Assembly (NCBI GenBank): GCA_013054445.1
Contig: JAAMPI010001792.1
Span: 1-10,458 of the forward strand
Direction of reading: 5' to 3'
Origin: Cudoniella acicularis
Taxonomy: Eukaryota; Ascomycota; Leotiomycetes; Helotiales; Helotiaceae
DNA length: 10,458 bases
Every line of letters starts with the position of its first letter. Positions within the stretch are counted from its first letter, which is position 1. Positions 1 to 7,351 of this stretch are shown here, piece by piece. A program made the translations under genes and the position numbers. The notes below the pieces were generated by a model, which was not told where the DNA came from, ran no database searches, and saw only the letters and a list, made by a program, of their open reading frames with translations.

Positions 1-1142
1 ATCAACACAAACCGCAAACCTTACAACCCCCACAACTTGCTGCTGTTCGGCAACAAGAACCCGTTCGAAAGACCTCAAATATTATGTCTCTGTTAAATGA
101 CGAACCCAGCGACCCTCGTCCGGAGCCACCAAAACGTGTCAGCAGTGTCGCTTCGGCCCCGCCTCCATCTCATACACCACCACCCCAGCATCCACTGCAA
201 GCTAATCGCTTTGCTGCTCACTCATCACAACCCACTTCTCAACCACCACAAGCAATACCTGCGCAGCTACAGCAGCAAATTCCACCTTCCCAGCAAGCAG
301 CTCAGCAACATGCGCCACAGCCTCAACACCCTTATGCGCAAGCCTCCCCACACCCAATGCATCAACACTCTTCGTCTGTGGGCCATGCTCGAAGTTATAC
401 GCCTACAAGCTTCGAAGGCCGTGGCTATGGTGCCCCTCCATCCATTCAACAGCAGCAAGCAATGTATTCGCAACCTCCACCTCGTCAGTCGTTGCCACCT
501 CAACCGACCCGTCGAGAGCCTTCTCTTGGAGAAGTTCACGGTCTCACTGGAGGCTACTCACGTGCTGGGCCATCTCAGTCGTCGATGCGATTGAAAGAAT
601 CGCCTTATTCATCCACGCCCCCGCCTGCGTCTACACAGTCTGTTCGTCAGCAGGTTGCATCGCCTCATGACCTGGCTCCCCCTTCGGATCGAGACTTCTA
701 TGCGAGAGCACCTCAACAACAATACTTGATGCAGCAGCAATCCGCTACAGCATCTCCACAGCTCGGCCCATCGTACCATTCACAAGCACAACAACAGCAG
801 CAATCACAGGCGCCAGGTCATCGCCAACTTGCTTTTGGTCAAAGCCCTTCACACATCGCGTCTCCCCCGTCTCACTTCGCATCTCAGCACCAACTGCATC
901 GATCGAGACACAACAGCTTTGATGGTCGGTACCCCAATCCATCATCAGCCGGCTCAACTCCATCCCATCAAGGATATGCACAGCCACCTCATCAGCCGGC
1001 ACATCCTTCGATGCAGTATCAGCAACCTCACCCAAGTCAGGAACGATTTGAAAGCAGCTATGACCGAGATTTGCGAGAACGACGCATGCAAGAGGAGGCT
1101 GCCTACCACCAAAGACGGTTAGATGAATCTTCTCGACGTTGA
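1..1142 (+). CDS. C-terminal part of a Pro/Gln-rich, probably nuclear regulatory protein (5' truncated)
   Basis: The reading frame is open from the first full codon of the window (base 3) to a TGA at 1140-1142. The first ATG (84) is therefore probably an internal methionine and the true start lies to the left. About 379 residues are visible. Around that methionine is a short non-repetitive stretch, RKTSNIMSLLNDEP, which could be a linear interaction motif. It is followed by long low-complexity sequence rich in Pro, Gln, Ser and His, with short poly-Q runs; counted from the ATG these are near residues 62-76, 122-125, 211-219 and 236-240. The last ~30 residues are charged and probably helical (RDLRERRMQEEAAYHQRRL). 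No enzymatic or DNA-binding domain is visible in this part. Such composition is common in fungal transcription or chromatin regulators, so a nuclear role is inference. I do not recognise the family. Confidence is high that it codes and low on function. Confidence 0.85.
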   Translation, partial: QHKPQTLQPPQLAAVRQQEPVRKTSNIMSLLNDEPSDPRPEPPKRVSSVASAPPPSHTPPPQHPLQANRFAAHSSQPTSQPPQAIPAQLQQQIPPSQQAAQQHAPQPQHPYAQASPHPMHQHSSSVGHARSYTPTSFEGRGYGAPPSIQQQQAMYSQPPPRQSLPPQPTRREPSLGEVHGLTGGYSRAGPSQSSMRLKESPYSSTPPPASTQSVRQQVASPHDLAPPSDRDFYARAPQQQYLMQQQSATASPQLGPSYHSQAQQQQQSQAPGHRQLAFGQSPSHIASPPSHFASQHQLHRSRHNSFDGRYPNPSSAGSTPSHQGYAQPPHQPAHPSMQYQQPHPSQERFESSYDRDLRERRMQEEAAYHQRRLDESSRR

Positions 1143-1279
1143 TATCGCCAATCCGTGAACAAGAAAGCAGAGTGCGTAAACGTGTTGGCTTTTACCGAAT
1201 ACCAGTAAGCTGACTAGTTTTGGTTGGAAGAATGTGGTGATAAGTCACAACTTTGTATTTTGTATGTATGTATGACTAG

Positions 1280-1285
1280 AATAAA
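1280..1285 (+). terminator. Candidate poly(A) signal of the Pro/Gln-rich gene
   Basis: AATAAA lies 138 nt past the TGA stop of the upstream gene, in a T/A-rich stretch that follows TGTATGTATGTATGA, which resembles a fungal upstream efficiency element. Fungal poly(A) signals are loose, so this is a plausible but unproven 3' end. Confidence 0.45.
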
Positions 1286-1579
1286 ATCACATGGGACAAA
1301 CAACGGAAGAGGATGATGGCGTTGATGGATGGATATGATGATCGGACGAACGTCATGATACCCTGCATGAAGCGGCGTTTACTAGATACAAAAATGCCAA
1401 GAAATCTTGAAAAAATATTCTTTCCTATGCCGCGAGTGACATATCTATGTGATTTTCACGCTGTCTCTGTTACTAAGAGTATCTTCATGATTTTGAGAAT
1501 GAAGCCTGACCTGGCGCCACCCCATACATGAAAGCAGCCCCCACAATTCCGATCAATAATCTTGAAGGTGCAGTCTCTT

Positions 1580-1598
1580 GGGGGGGGGGGGGTTAGGG
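1580..1598 (+). repeat. G13 homopolymer joined to one telomere-type TTAGGG unit
   Basis: Thirteen consecutive G (1580-1592) are followed directly by TTAGGG (1593-1598). TTAGGG is the usual telomere unit of filamentous fungi, but only one unit is present, so this is not a telomere array. A second isolated GGGTTAGGG lies near 2278-2287. The homopolymer is a likely place for length variation or sequencing error. Confidence 0.6.
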
Positions 1599-1737
1599 TC
1601 AGCGTCTCCGAATTAGTATTTCTTCAATGAATTTCAAATCTAGGTGGGCTTTCACGAATTAGACTTCAGGAAGTCGAAGGATGAAGTCGCGAACGATGTG
1701 AAACCCTCCCCCCATCCCCCCGGTACGGCTCTCCCTC

Positions 1738-1855
1738 TATCCCTTCGTCTGCTGAGACATGTCTACGCAGGCATCCACAGCCAAAATCGTCAGGCAGGAA
1801 CATACTTTTAGCTGTGGATGCCTGGCGTAGGCATGTCTCACCGGACGATGGGATA
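1738..1855. repeat. Long imperfect inverted repeat / stem-loop
   Basis: Bases 1753-1781 and 1811-1840 are reverse complements except for one mismatch and one single-base indel (left arm TGAGACATGTCTACGC, then AGGCATCCACAGC). Pairing extends outward to about 1738 and 1855 with a few further mismatches (left TATCCCTTCGTC against right GACGATGGGATA read in reverse). It also extends inward through AAAA/TTTT to a loop of about 19 nt (1787-1805). The total is close to 49 paired positions in a 118-bp element. No flanking target-site duplication is obvious and it has no coding capacity. It could be a small foldback/MITE-like element, a snap-back duplication, or a hairpin RNA precursor. Confidence 0.8.
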
Positions 1856-1876
1856 ATAAGCGCAGCTGCGCAACCG

Positions 1877-2053
1877 GATTTTCCTTTCGTAACCGAGCTC
1901 GACAGGTGTATATCGACATATTGATTTTCCATTCGAAACCGAGATCAGCGTGTGCAATCGACCCTGATTTCCCTTTTGAAACCAAGCCCCGCGTGTACAT
2001 ATAGATCTTGATTTTCCTAGTGAATACTTCTAAATACCTCGATCACCTGTGCA
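1877..2053. repeat. Degenerate ~44-bp tandem repeat, about 3.5 copies
   Basis: The core GATTTTCC (one copy GATTTCCC) starts at 1877, 1923, 1966 and 2010, giving spacings of 46, 43 and 44 bp. After the core, the first three units share a TTCGAAACC-like block (TTCGTAACC, TTCGAAACC, TTTGAAACC). They then share GAG/AAG and a GTGTA-type block ending in an ATcGAc-like stretch (AGGTGTATATCGAC, GCGTGTGCAATCGAC, GCGTGTACATATAGAT). The fourth copy decays after the core. The period is not a multiple of three, so this is not a coding repeat. Confidence 0.7.
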
Positions 2054-2293
2054 GACCTAGTGACGAAGGCGCGTGCGAGGGAGTACCGACGTGTACAGCT
2101 GACATTCACGAGAGCGGCGTCGAGAGAATTCTTTAAATTCAAGAACTCCATCGGGAACGGAATTTACTTTCCACCCGCTATTTTAAGCTTTTCGTTCTTC
2201 ACTCTAAATTTAGAAAACGGGAGTGGTTGGCGTTTCGGCACCCGGCGAACCCCACATTTTCCGAACTTTCCGAGTTTTGGGTTAGGGCATCGA

Positions 2294-2300
2294 TGACGTC
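2294..2300. promoter_or_regulatory. CRE-like TGACGTC upstream of the membrane-protein gene
   Basis: TGACGTC is a seven-base match to the CRE/ATF half-palindrome bound by fungal bZIP factors. It sits about 230 bp upstream of the ATG at 2528, at a plausible promoter distance. A short motif like this occurs often by chance; function is inference. Confidence 0.25.
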
Positions 2301-2527
2301 TGCGTTCATCCCTTAAACTCCATTTATCCAAATACTCAAAGTTATTTCATTTAATTCTTGTGGAATTAAATTCGGAATTGACCACATTCTACACGACGCT
2401 GTCGAGCCGAGACGATACTATACGCGGCGATATCTTTACAGACAAGAAGAAAGGATTGCGCAGCGAAGAAAGAAGCGGATAAAGAGCAGCGAACAAGGGA
2501 TAAAGCGCCACGAACAACAGCGCTGCG

Positions 2528-3502
2528 ATGCTCGCAGCAAAAGAAAAACAAGACATACCCACGTCAACACCAAGCTCCACCTCGCAATCCCCACGGTCAT
2601 CACTAAATTCAGAAGTGTCCTCCGTAAACGACAATGACGAACCGAAGCCACCAATGCCCCTCAGCCCTTTCCGCCCACCACCCCTCTCTTTCTCCCCTTG
2701 GGAAAAGAAAACATCAATCATAATATGCACACTCGGCCTCCTGCTCTTTGACCTCATAATACCGTGTATTATCTACTACACACTACAAATCTACACCGAC
2801 CTCGACATCGAAATAAATCTCGGTATTTCGTGTGCCTCCTTAGGGCTCGGCGAGTTATGCGAATTGCCGCTAAGGGGTTATCGGCTTTTTAAGTATAGGG
2901 AGGACTATGCGCCGTTGGGACAGCAGAATAAATGGGGGTTTGATTTTTTGTTTTGGTGGTATATGGTGGCAACGGTTATTGGAATTGTGCCATATGTCAT
3001 AAGTACGAGTTTGGATGAACCAATACTTTGGTTGTTTCTTATGACACCTGGTCTCCTCGCCGTTTTTGCGAGCGCGACGTCTTTCATCAGCTGCTTCCCA
3101 TTTCAGCTACCATTCAGAGTTAGCTCGGATGGAAAAGGAGAGAGATGCAAGCCGTTTACTTATTACGTGATCGAGGATTTCATCGCCGTCGACGCGGGGC
3201 AGAAAAAAGCTTATAGGGCGGAGTTGAAGGAGAGGTGGGAAGCTTCTCCCATTTTTAGACGCTTAATTTTCGAGGTTAATGCTTGGTGGACGGTTGGCGG
3301 GGTGGTGTTTACAGGTGCTTTGGCGGGTGTGACGTGGGGTTGCGACTTTGATGTGGCGTATGGGTTGTCTTTTGGATTGTTGTTCATTTGGATAGGGATT
3401 TGGGCCATCGCGACTTGGGGGTGGGTTAGAAGGGGGTTGAAAATGGAGAGGGAGTGGTTTGAGAGGAGAATGGGGGGCGAAGAGGGAGAAAGGAGAAATT
3501 GA
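2528..3502 (+). CDS. Multi-pass membrane protein of unknown function
   Basis: This is an intronless 324-residue protein starting at ATG 2528 and ending at TGA 3500-3502. Residues 1-60 are a hydrophilic, Ser/Pro-rich cytosol-like tail without a signal peptide. Hydrophobic segments follow at about 62-87, 139-159, 165-190, 251-270 and 276-300, with a weaker one at about 95-112, so five or six membrane spans are likely. Between spans is a polar loop (about 195-250) with a Lys/Glu-rich helix. The C-terminal end is highly charged (KMEREWFERRMGGEEGERR). Clustered Trp and Gly in the spans and the loop motif LRGYRLFKYRED suggest a conserved family rather than a chance frame. I recognise no transporter, receptor or enzyme signature, and subcellular location is unknown. 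Oddly, the first third of the gene is C-rich on this strand and the rest is G-rich. Confidence 0.85.
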   Translation: MLAAKEKQDIPTSTPSSTSQSPRSSLNSEVSSVNDNDEPKPPMPLSPFRPPPLSFSPWEKKTSIIICTLGLLLFDLIIPCIIYYTLQIYTDLDIEINLGISCASLGLGELCELPLRGYRLFKYREDYAPLGQQNKWGFDFLFWWYMVATVIGIVPYVISTSLDEPILWLFLMTPGLLAVFASATSFISCFPFQLPFRVSSDGKGERCKPFTYYVIEDFIAVDAGQKKAYRAELKERWEASPIFRRLIFEVNAWWTVGGVVFTGALAGVTWGCDFDVAYGLSFGLLFIWIGIWAIATWGWVRRGLKMEREWFERRMGGEEGERRN

Positions 3503-4010
3503 CAAGGGGTTAGATTTGGCATGATGCGAGTGATTTGTTTCTACTTAGAGCGGTGGACCTTTAGATATGGTGGTGGTCGATGATACCCGATATGATATCA
3601 ATTTATTTCCAGTTTCGAATTCTATTTAGAATCAAAAATTTAAAATGGATATTTTGAAAAACTTGTCGCAGTACCGTTACGTTGATTATGGCAAGGCTTT
3701 TTATTGTTGGTGTACGTTTCTTCTTTCATTCTGCGGCAAAAATTCAAGAATATTCCCACTGTGCTGCTGCGTGGCTTCTGTTATTTATAGCGACTCAAGG
3801 GTCGGGGGTCTAAATGAATTTCTGGTGCTCGCGTTACAGAGTACGCCATCTACCAAACGGTAGGATAATATATTTTGCTTATTGTCGTGAACAAGTAATT
3901 TTATTTCTTTTTCGATTGATCTGGTTAAAAGTAAGTCAACTTTGACTTCGTGACTATACTCTCCCCTGAAGGTCGCTAAAGGATCGAATCGGGGAAGAAC
4001 ACGTTGGGGT

Positions 4011-4016
4011 CACGTG
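4011..4016. promoter_or_regulatory. E-box CACGTG in the transcription factor promoter
   Basis: The palindrome CACGTG, within GTCACGTGAGC, is the core site of fungal bHLH factors. It lies about 175 bp upstream of the ATG at 4188. Position and perfect core make it a reasonable candidate, but a six-base site is expected a few times per 10 kb. Confidence 0.3.
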
Positions 4017-4164
4017 AGCTCGTGATGACCATAAATTTCGCGTCATCGCGTTGATCTTGCAGCAACGACATTCCAAGCAGCCGCTTTTAAAATCATTTCA
4101 ACGACACCAAAACACCCTTCAAAACTAAAGGGTGTGTAGGAACCGTGCAAGCAGTCATTATTGG

Positions 4165-4173
4165 ATGCATTAA
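4165..4173 (+). promoter_or_regulatory. Two-codon upstream ORF (ATG CAT TAA)
   Basis: The ATG at 4165 is followed by one codon and a TAA at 4171-4173, 14 nt before the proposed main ATG at 4188. If the leader includes it, ribosomes would meet it just before the main start. The -3 base is T, a weak context, so leaky scanning is likely. It could modestly reduce translation of the transcription factor. Confidence 0.4.
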
Positions 4174-4187
4174 ACGTCTTCATCGTG

Positions 4188-6284
4188 ATGCAAACACCAC
4201 AAAGCGAGGCCGGAAGCCGCCCAGCAAAGCGCATGCGCCTTGGCACAAAAAGCTGCGCAGAATGTCGAAGGCGCAAGGTCCGCTGCATTTTCGAGTCAAA
4301 TGCTACGGTTTGTAAAGGATGTGCATTACATGAAACTCCTTGCACGTCTCAGCAGTCAAAATCTCATGGATCCAGCTCTTCGGGAAAAGACGACGGAAAT
4401 GTCCAACAGAGAATCCAAGATTTGGAGGGTATGGTCAGACATATCTGCAAAGCTCTCGACATAGATATGGAATCTTTGACGTTGGCTGAATTTGAGGTGA
4501 AGACTGCGGAAGCTCTTAAATGCCTTCGACGAGCATCAAGTCTTGAAACAATGGCAGTCGAAAATAGACTTACTTCTCCGAATTATTCGCCACCAGAGAG
4601 TCTGAACCCGACAGAACCTCAGGGTCGAAGGCTAGCACATGGCTCGACAAATCATCATGAAGACGCCCCTCTAATTGGTCTGTTTAAAGAGGCCATGTTG
4701 ATTGAAAAGAGCAATGTCTACGATGATAGAGGACAACCGGACTTATCATTAGATCAGCGATTCGACACATGTATCGCAAATTTGAAATCACTCATCCCTA
4801 CTCTAAGTGACTTAACAATAATCCTCGATGTCACTCAAAAATACTGGCCAATATGGCCAGTATCGCCAAAGGATTCGGAAACCTTTTTGGATCGACATCA
4901 GCAGTGGGGCCCAGTCACCGCCCGCGATTTTATTCTCGATTCCTTGGAATCTGGAGTGCCGACACTTGTTGCCAAATCAGTGTTGTGGCTCTCACTTTGC
5001 ATCCAGCAACTTCCTAAGCAGTTTAAAAACCTTGGAACTCTTCCAGCTTTACCGAACACTATGCTTGCCTCCTTTTTGAGCGGTGCTGAGACCCTACTTG
5101 CAATCGATGAGGATTTGGGTGGGTCTATCGAAGGGCTGGAATGTGGAATGTTGCTGATGAAGCTTTACATTAACATGGGAAAACCACGAAAAGCTTGGCT
5201 TAGTATGCGCCGTGCCACGAGCTTTGCACTCATTCTGGGCATACATGGTCAAAAGTTTGATTCGGATAGCCACTCCAGATCTCTGTGGTCTCAAATCTGG
5301 CAAACCGAGAGACATTTGGCCTTGACTTTGGGCCTACCTTGTGCATTGCCCGACTCGCACCCTGGACTTTCACCGAGTCAAATGGGCTACTCCATCATAA
5401 ATCGATTCATGTACGAGCTCAGTATAATTTCTGGCCATATCATCGATCGGGATCAGAATCACAAGAAGGCTGACTATTCGGTCACCGTTCAGATTGATCA
5501 AGAACTGGAGCGATGTAAGCAAGGCATTCCTCAAGATTGGTGGGATGCCGTTCCGAGCGACTCCATGTCTCTGGAAGAGCTCTACCACCGCGTAGTCGTC
5601 AAGATGTACTACCACCAACTTTGCAAATTCCTCCATCTACCATACATGCTCAAATCATCACAAAACCGAAAGTTTGAAAACAGCAGAATATCAACACTTG
5701 AAGCTTGCAGAGAAATGATCAAATGCTACCAAACACTTCGTGGAACCCGCGGATCCGAGCTAATGATATGCGATGTGATGGACTTTCAAATCTTCAGCGC
5801 TACGATCGTCATTGTCATTGATCTTCTTTCCCGATCATCGACTCCAAAAACTTCTCAAGACGATGAGGACTGGGCATTGGTGAAAGGGGTAACTCGCTGC
5901 GTGAAATGGTTTTCTCAAGAGATGGGATGCACGGTAGCCAGTCAATCTGCTCAATTGCTCGAATATCTTTCCACAGTTCCCGATGGAACCGCTTCCAACC
6001 CTGATGGATATGAAGCCGTAATCCCATATTTTGGGAAAGTCCGAATCAATCCCATCAGCACAACTCAAACTCAAACAACTTTACCTTTTGGTCAGCAGCC
6101 AGCAAGACCCTCGAACACTATAGAATTTAGTGTGAACTCCTTCTTGCCTTTCGGCCAGAATCTAAATGCGGACTATCTTGTCGATGCAGAGTTGGGAGTC
6201 GACTGGACGGCGATTTTGGACCCGGATCTTAGCTATGACTGGAGTCAAACTTTTGACCCTGCGGCTTCCAACTTTCAGGCATAA
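4188..6284 (+). CDS. Zn2Cys6 (C6 zinc cluster) fungal transcription factor
   Basis: This intronless protein has 698 residues. The frame extends upstream only to a TTG at 4161. The ATG at 4188, with G at -3, is the first ATG in this frame and gives a typical N-terminus (MQTPQSEAGSRPAKRMRLG). Counted from it, the zinc cluster has cysteines at 23, 26, 33, 42, 45 and 52 in the pattern C-x2-C-x6-C-x8-C-x2-C-x6-C. The basic RRRKVR lies between the second and third, and a KR-rich nuclear localisation patch lies just before. A short helical/coiled-coil-like segment follows at about 72-90 (VQQRIQDLEGMVRHICKAL). The fungal-specific middle-homology region (PF04082 type) spans roughly 216-396; its hallmark is the stretch RKAWLSMRRATSFALILGIHG, followed by a Trp-containing WSQIWQTERHLALTLG and LPD. 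It should act in the nucleus as a sequence-specific regulator, usually binding CGG-type half-sites. Target genes cannot be read from the sequence. Confidence 0.93.
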   Translation: MQTPQSEAGSRPAKRMRLGTKSCAECRRRKVRCIFESNATVCKGCALHETPCTSQQSKSHGSSSSGKDDGNVQQRIQDLEGMVRHICKALDIDMESLTLAEFEVKTAEALKCLRRASSLETMAVENRLTSPNYSPPESLNPTEPQGRRLAHGSTNHHEDAPLIGLFKEAMLIEKSNVYDDRGQPDLSLDQRFDTCIANLKSLIPTLSDLTIILDVTQKYWPIWPVSPKDSETFLDRHQQWGPVTARDFILDSLESGVPTLVAKSVLWLSLCIQQLPKQFKNLGTLPALPNTMLASFLSGAETLLAIDEDLGGSIEGLECGMLLMKLYINMGKPRKAWLSMRRATSFALILGIHGQKFDSDSHSRSLWSQIWQTERHLALTLGLPCALPDSHPGLSPSQMGYSIINRFMYELSIISGHIIDRDQNHKKADYSVTVQIDQELERCKQGIPQDWWDAVPSDSMSLEELYHRVVVKMYYHQLCKFLHLPYMLKSSQNRKFENSRISTLEACREMIKCYQTLRGTRGSELMICDVMDFQIFSATIVIVIDLLSRSSTPKTSQDDEDWALVKGVTRCVKWFSQEMGCTVASQSAQLLEYLSTVPDGTASNPDGYEAVIPYFGKVRINPISTTQTQTTLPFGQQPARPSNTIEFSVNSFLPFGQNLNADYLVDAELGVDWTAILDPDLSYDWSQTFDPAASNFQA

Positions 6285-6429
6285 TAGTCTGGCCATGTCC
6301 AGCCCCCTGAAAGAATTATCAAATTTTTCCATTAGTCATGGCTCCTAGACTTCGTTCCCTCTCGAGATCGTTCGAAATGGCGATGTGTTAAGGGTGACGC
6401 CAGTCTCCTCCGACAGAGTTTTATACAAG

Positions 6430-6435
6430 AATAAA
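6430..6435 (+). terminator. Candidate poly(A) signal of the Zn2Cys6 gene
   Basis: AATAAA, within AAGAATAAAAAAC, lies 146 nt beyond the stop codon at 6284. A T-rich stretch follows. Distance and context fit a fungal 3' end. Confidence 0.45.
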
Positions 6436-6572
6436 AAACTTTTTCTCCGAAGATATAAGGAGACCTTTTTTACTATTAAAGTTCGGGGGTAACCTCGGAT
6501 AAATATTCCTAAAAGCTTAACAATTTTAATCACAACCTTTCAATCACTCCTACCCCGCTTCCTATAAAAGGC

Positions 6573-6580
6573 TCCACTTT
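6573..6580 (+). promoter_or_regulatory. Orphan TATA box (TATAAAAG)
   Basis: TATAAAAGGC is a textbook core-promoter TATA sequence, preceded by a pyrimidine-rich stretch. No + strand gene follows: the nearest ATG (6594) opens only an eight-codon frame. It might drive a non-coding transcript antisense to the gene relic, or be chance. Confidence 0.25.
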
Positions 6581-6657
6581 CAAGCAAATATCCATGACCA
6601 ATTATCCGTGTATATGATTGGGCCATTCATACAACCCCCCAAAGACCATTCCAAACT

Positions 6658-6969
6658 TCACCAGACCCCTTGAAGCAGAGAGCCATCAGCATTAAAGGTA
6701 AATTGCTGCCAACTGGTTAAAGTAGTTGCATCGATAGCAACAGGAATTGTTGAAGGATTGTAGCCTGCCCATGCTTGATAACACAGTGCGAAATTACAAG
6801 CAGTAACATCTTGCGCTATGACATCAAGCCTGATCCAAGCCGAAAGTGTCATATTCGCCTAATATAGATACGTGCCGCCTTGAGTTGTGAGCATGCCAAC
6901 ATCATTCGGGTCCGCGAGTGGAGGGAAAACCAGTTTAAGCATGCTGCAGGAGTGGTATGATTGGTGCTA
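6658..6969 (-). pseudogene. Relic of a secreted-type binding module (CBM_4_9-like), disrupted
   Basis: On the minus strand one frame reads from a stop at about 6970-6972 to a TGA at 6658-6660 with one internal TAG (about 6859-6861). Before the stop it gives ADPNDVGMLTTQGGTYLY. After it come ANMTLSAWIRLDVIAQ, then a segment with two Cys (DVTACNFALCYQAW), then LTSWQQFTFNADGSLLQGVW and the end. The pattern of GxTYx, LSxWIR, paired Cys and SWQQFTF resembles beta-sandwich carbohydrate-binding-like modules (CBM_4_9 type) found in fungal secreted proteins. That family call rests on pattern only. No signal peptide, plausible ATG or clean splice pair joins the pieces, so I read it as the broken 3' end of a former gene. 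It could also be a poorly spliced small gene or a chance frame. Confidence 0.35.
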
Positions 6970-7257
6970 ACGAATAGAAGTGGGGGGATCAAAGTTAAGG
7001 GAGGGGGGAGGTGGAGGATGGGATTATGATAAAATAATTGCGCCCCTTGGTAGTGAGACGGCAATCTGAATGTCTTGCGCTGTTGGGAGGTTTTACTCAG
7101 AATTTCATCTCAAGAGATGAAGGTTCCACTCAGACGGTCAGAAAAAGTAAACAAATGGAATTTTGAACTGAACCCCTACAGAATAGGACTGATTGTTTAA
7201 CTTTCAACAAAAAGAAAGTTATCGTAATTAATCTGTGATAAGTTATAGTCTGCCCGT

Positions 7258-7263
7258 TTTATT
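7258..7263 (-). terminator. Candidate poly(A) signal of the cupin gene
   Basis: TTTATT on the + strand reads AATAAA on the - strand, about 90 nt beyond the cupin stop at 7352-7354. The position suits a fungal 3' end. Confidence 0.4.
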
Positions 7264-7351
7264 CGACGACCTCCCAAGACAGACATAAGTTCTTCCATCA
7301 ACACTCCCTATCCGAGCCACCTATCAATAGGCTCGTATCTCACTTGCTCCA

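Larger units (their letters stand above)
1143..2527. other. Gene-free gap of 1.4 kb with several repeat structures
   Basis: No open frame here has convincing coding character. The gap holds the presumed 3' end of the left gene, a G13 tract joined to TTAGGG (1580-1598), a C-rich run (1704-1721), a long stem-loop (1738-1855), a degenerate ~44-bp tandem repeat (1877 to about 2050), and the upstream region of the membrane-protein gene. That upstream region includes a CRE-like TGACGTC at 2294-2300. The density of repeats is higher than in the other gaps of the window. Confidence 0.6.
3503..4187. other. Intergenic region and presumed promoter of the Zn2Cys6 gene
   Basis: No convincing gene is visible. 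A 72-codon ATG frame at 3645-3863 lacks any recognisable feature. The half nearest the transcription factor carries CACGTG at 4011-4016 (E-box type), an AT-rich CATAAATTT at about 4030, and a two-codon upstream ORF at 4165-4173. The half after the membrane-protein gene is AT-rich and is presumably its 3' UTR; no AATAAA is evident there. Confidence 0.5.
6285..7351. other. Convergent intergenic region with a gene relic
   Basis: This region lies between the 3' ends of the transcription factor (+) and the cupin (-). It holds the poly(A) signals of both, an isolated TATA box on the + strand (6573-6580), and a degenerate coding remnant on the - strand (6658 to about 6969). From about 7065 to 7250 I see only AT-rich non-coding sequence. 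Confidence 0.5.

Noticed and set aside
1877..2053. CRISPR-like array
   Set aside because: The repeats are contiguous and degenerate with no unique spacers, and the genome is fungal.
2060..2296. 78-codon + strand open frame
   Set aside because: It starts at GTG, has no recognisable features, and lies in a region full of non-coding repeats.
3645..3863. 72-codon + strand open frame with ATG
   Set aside because: Its composition is like the surrounding AT-rich intergenic DNA, with no motif and no supporting splice or promoter signal; it is probably chance.
3982..3990. tRNA B-box-like GATCGAATC
   Set aside because: The flanking bases do not form a T-stem, and no acceptor stem or A-box is found upstream.
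4161..4187. Upstream extension of the Zn2Cys6 protein to 4161
   Set aside because: The first codon is TTG, not ATG. The in-frame ATG at 4188 has a better context and a normal N-terminus.
6849..7064. 71-codon minus-strand open frame overlapping the binding-module relic
   Set aside because: It starts at TTG, is in a different frame from the patterned relic, and its Pro/Leu-rich sequence comes from a purine/pyrimidine-rich stretch.
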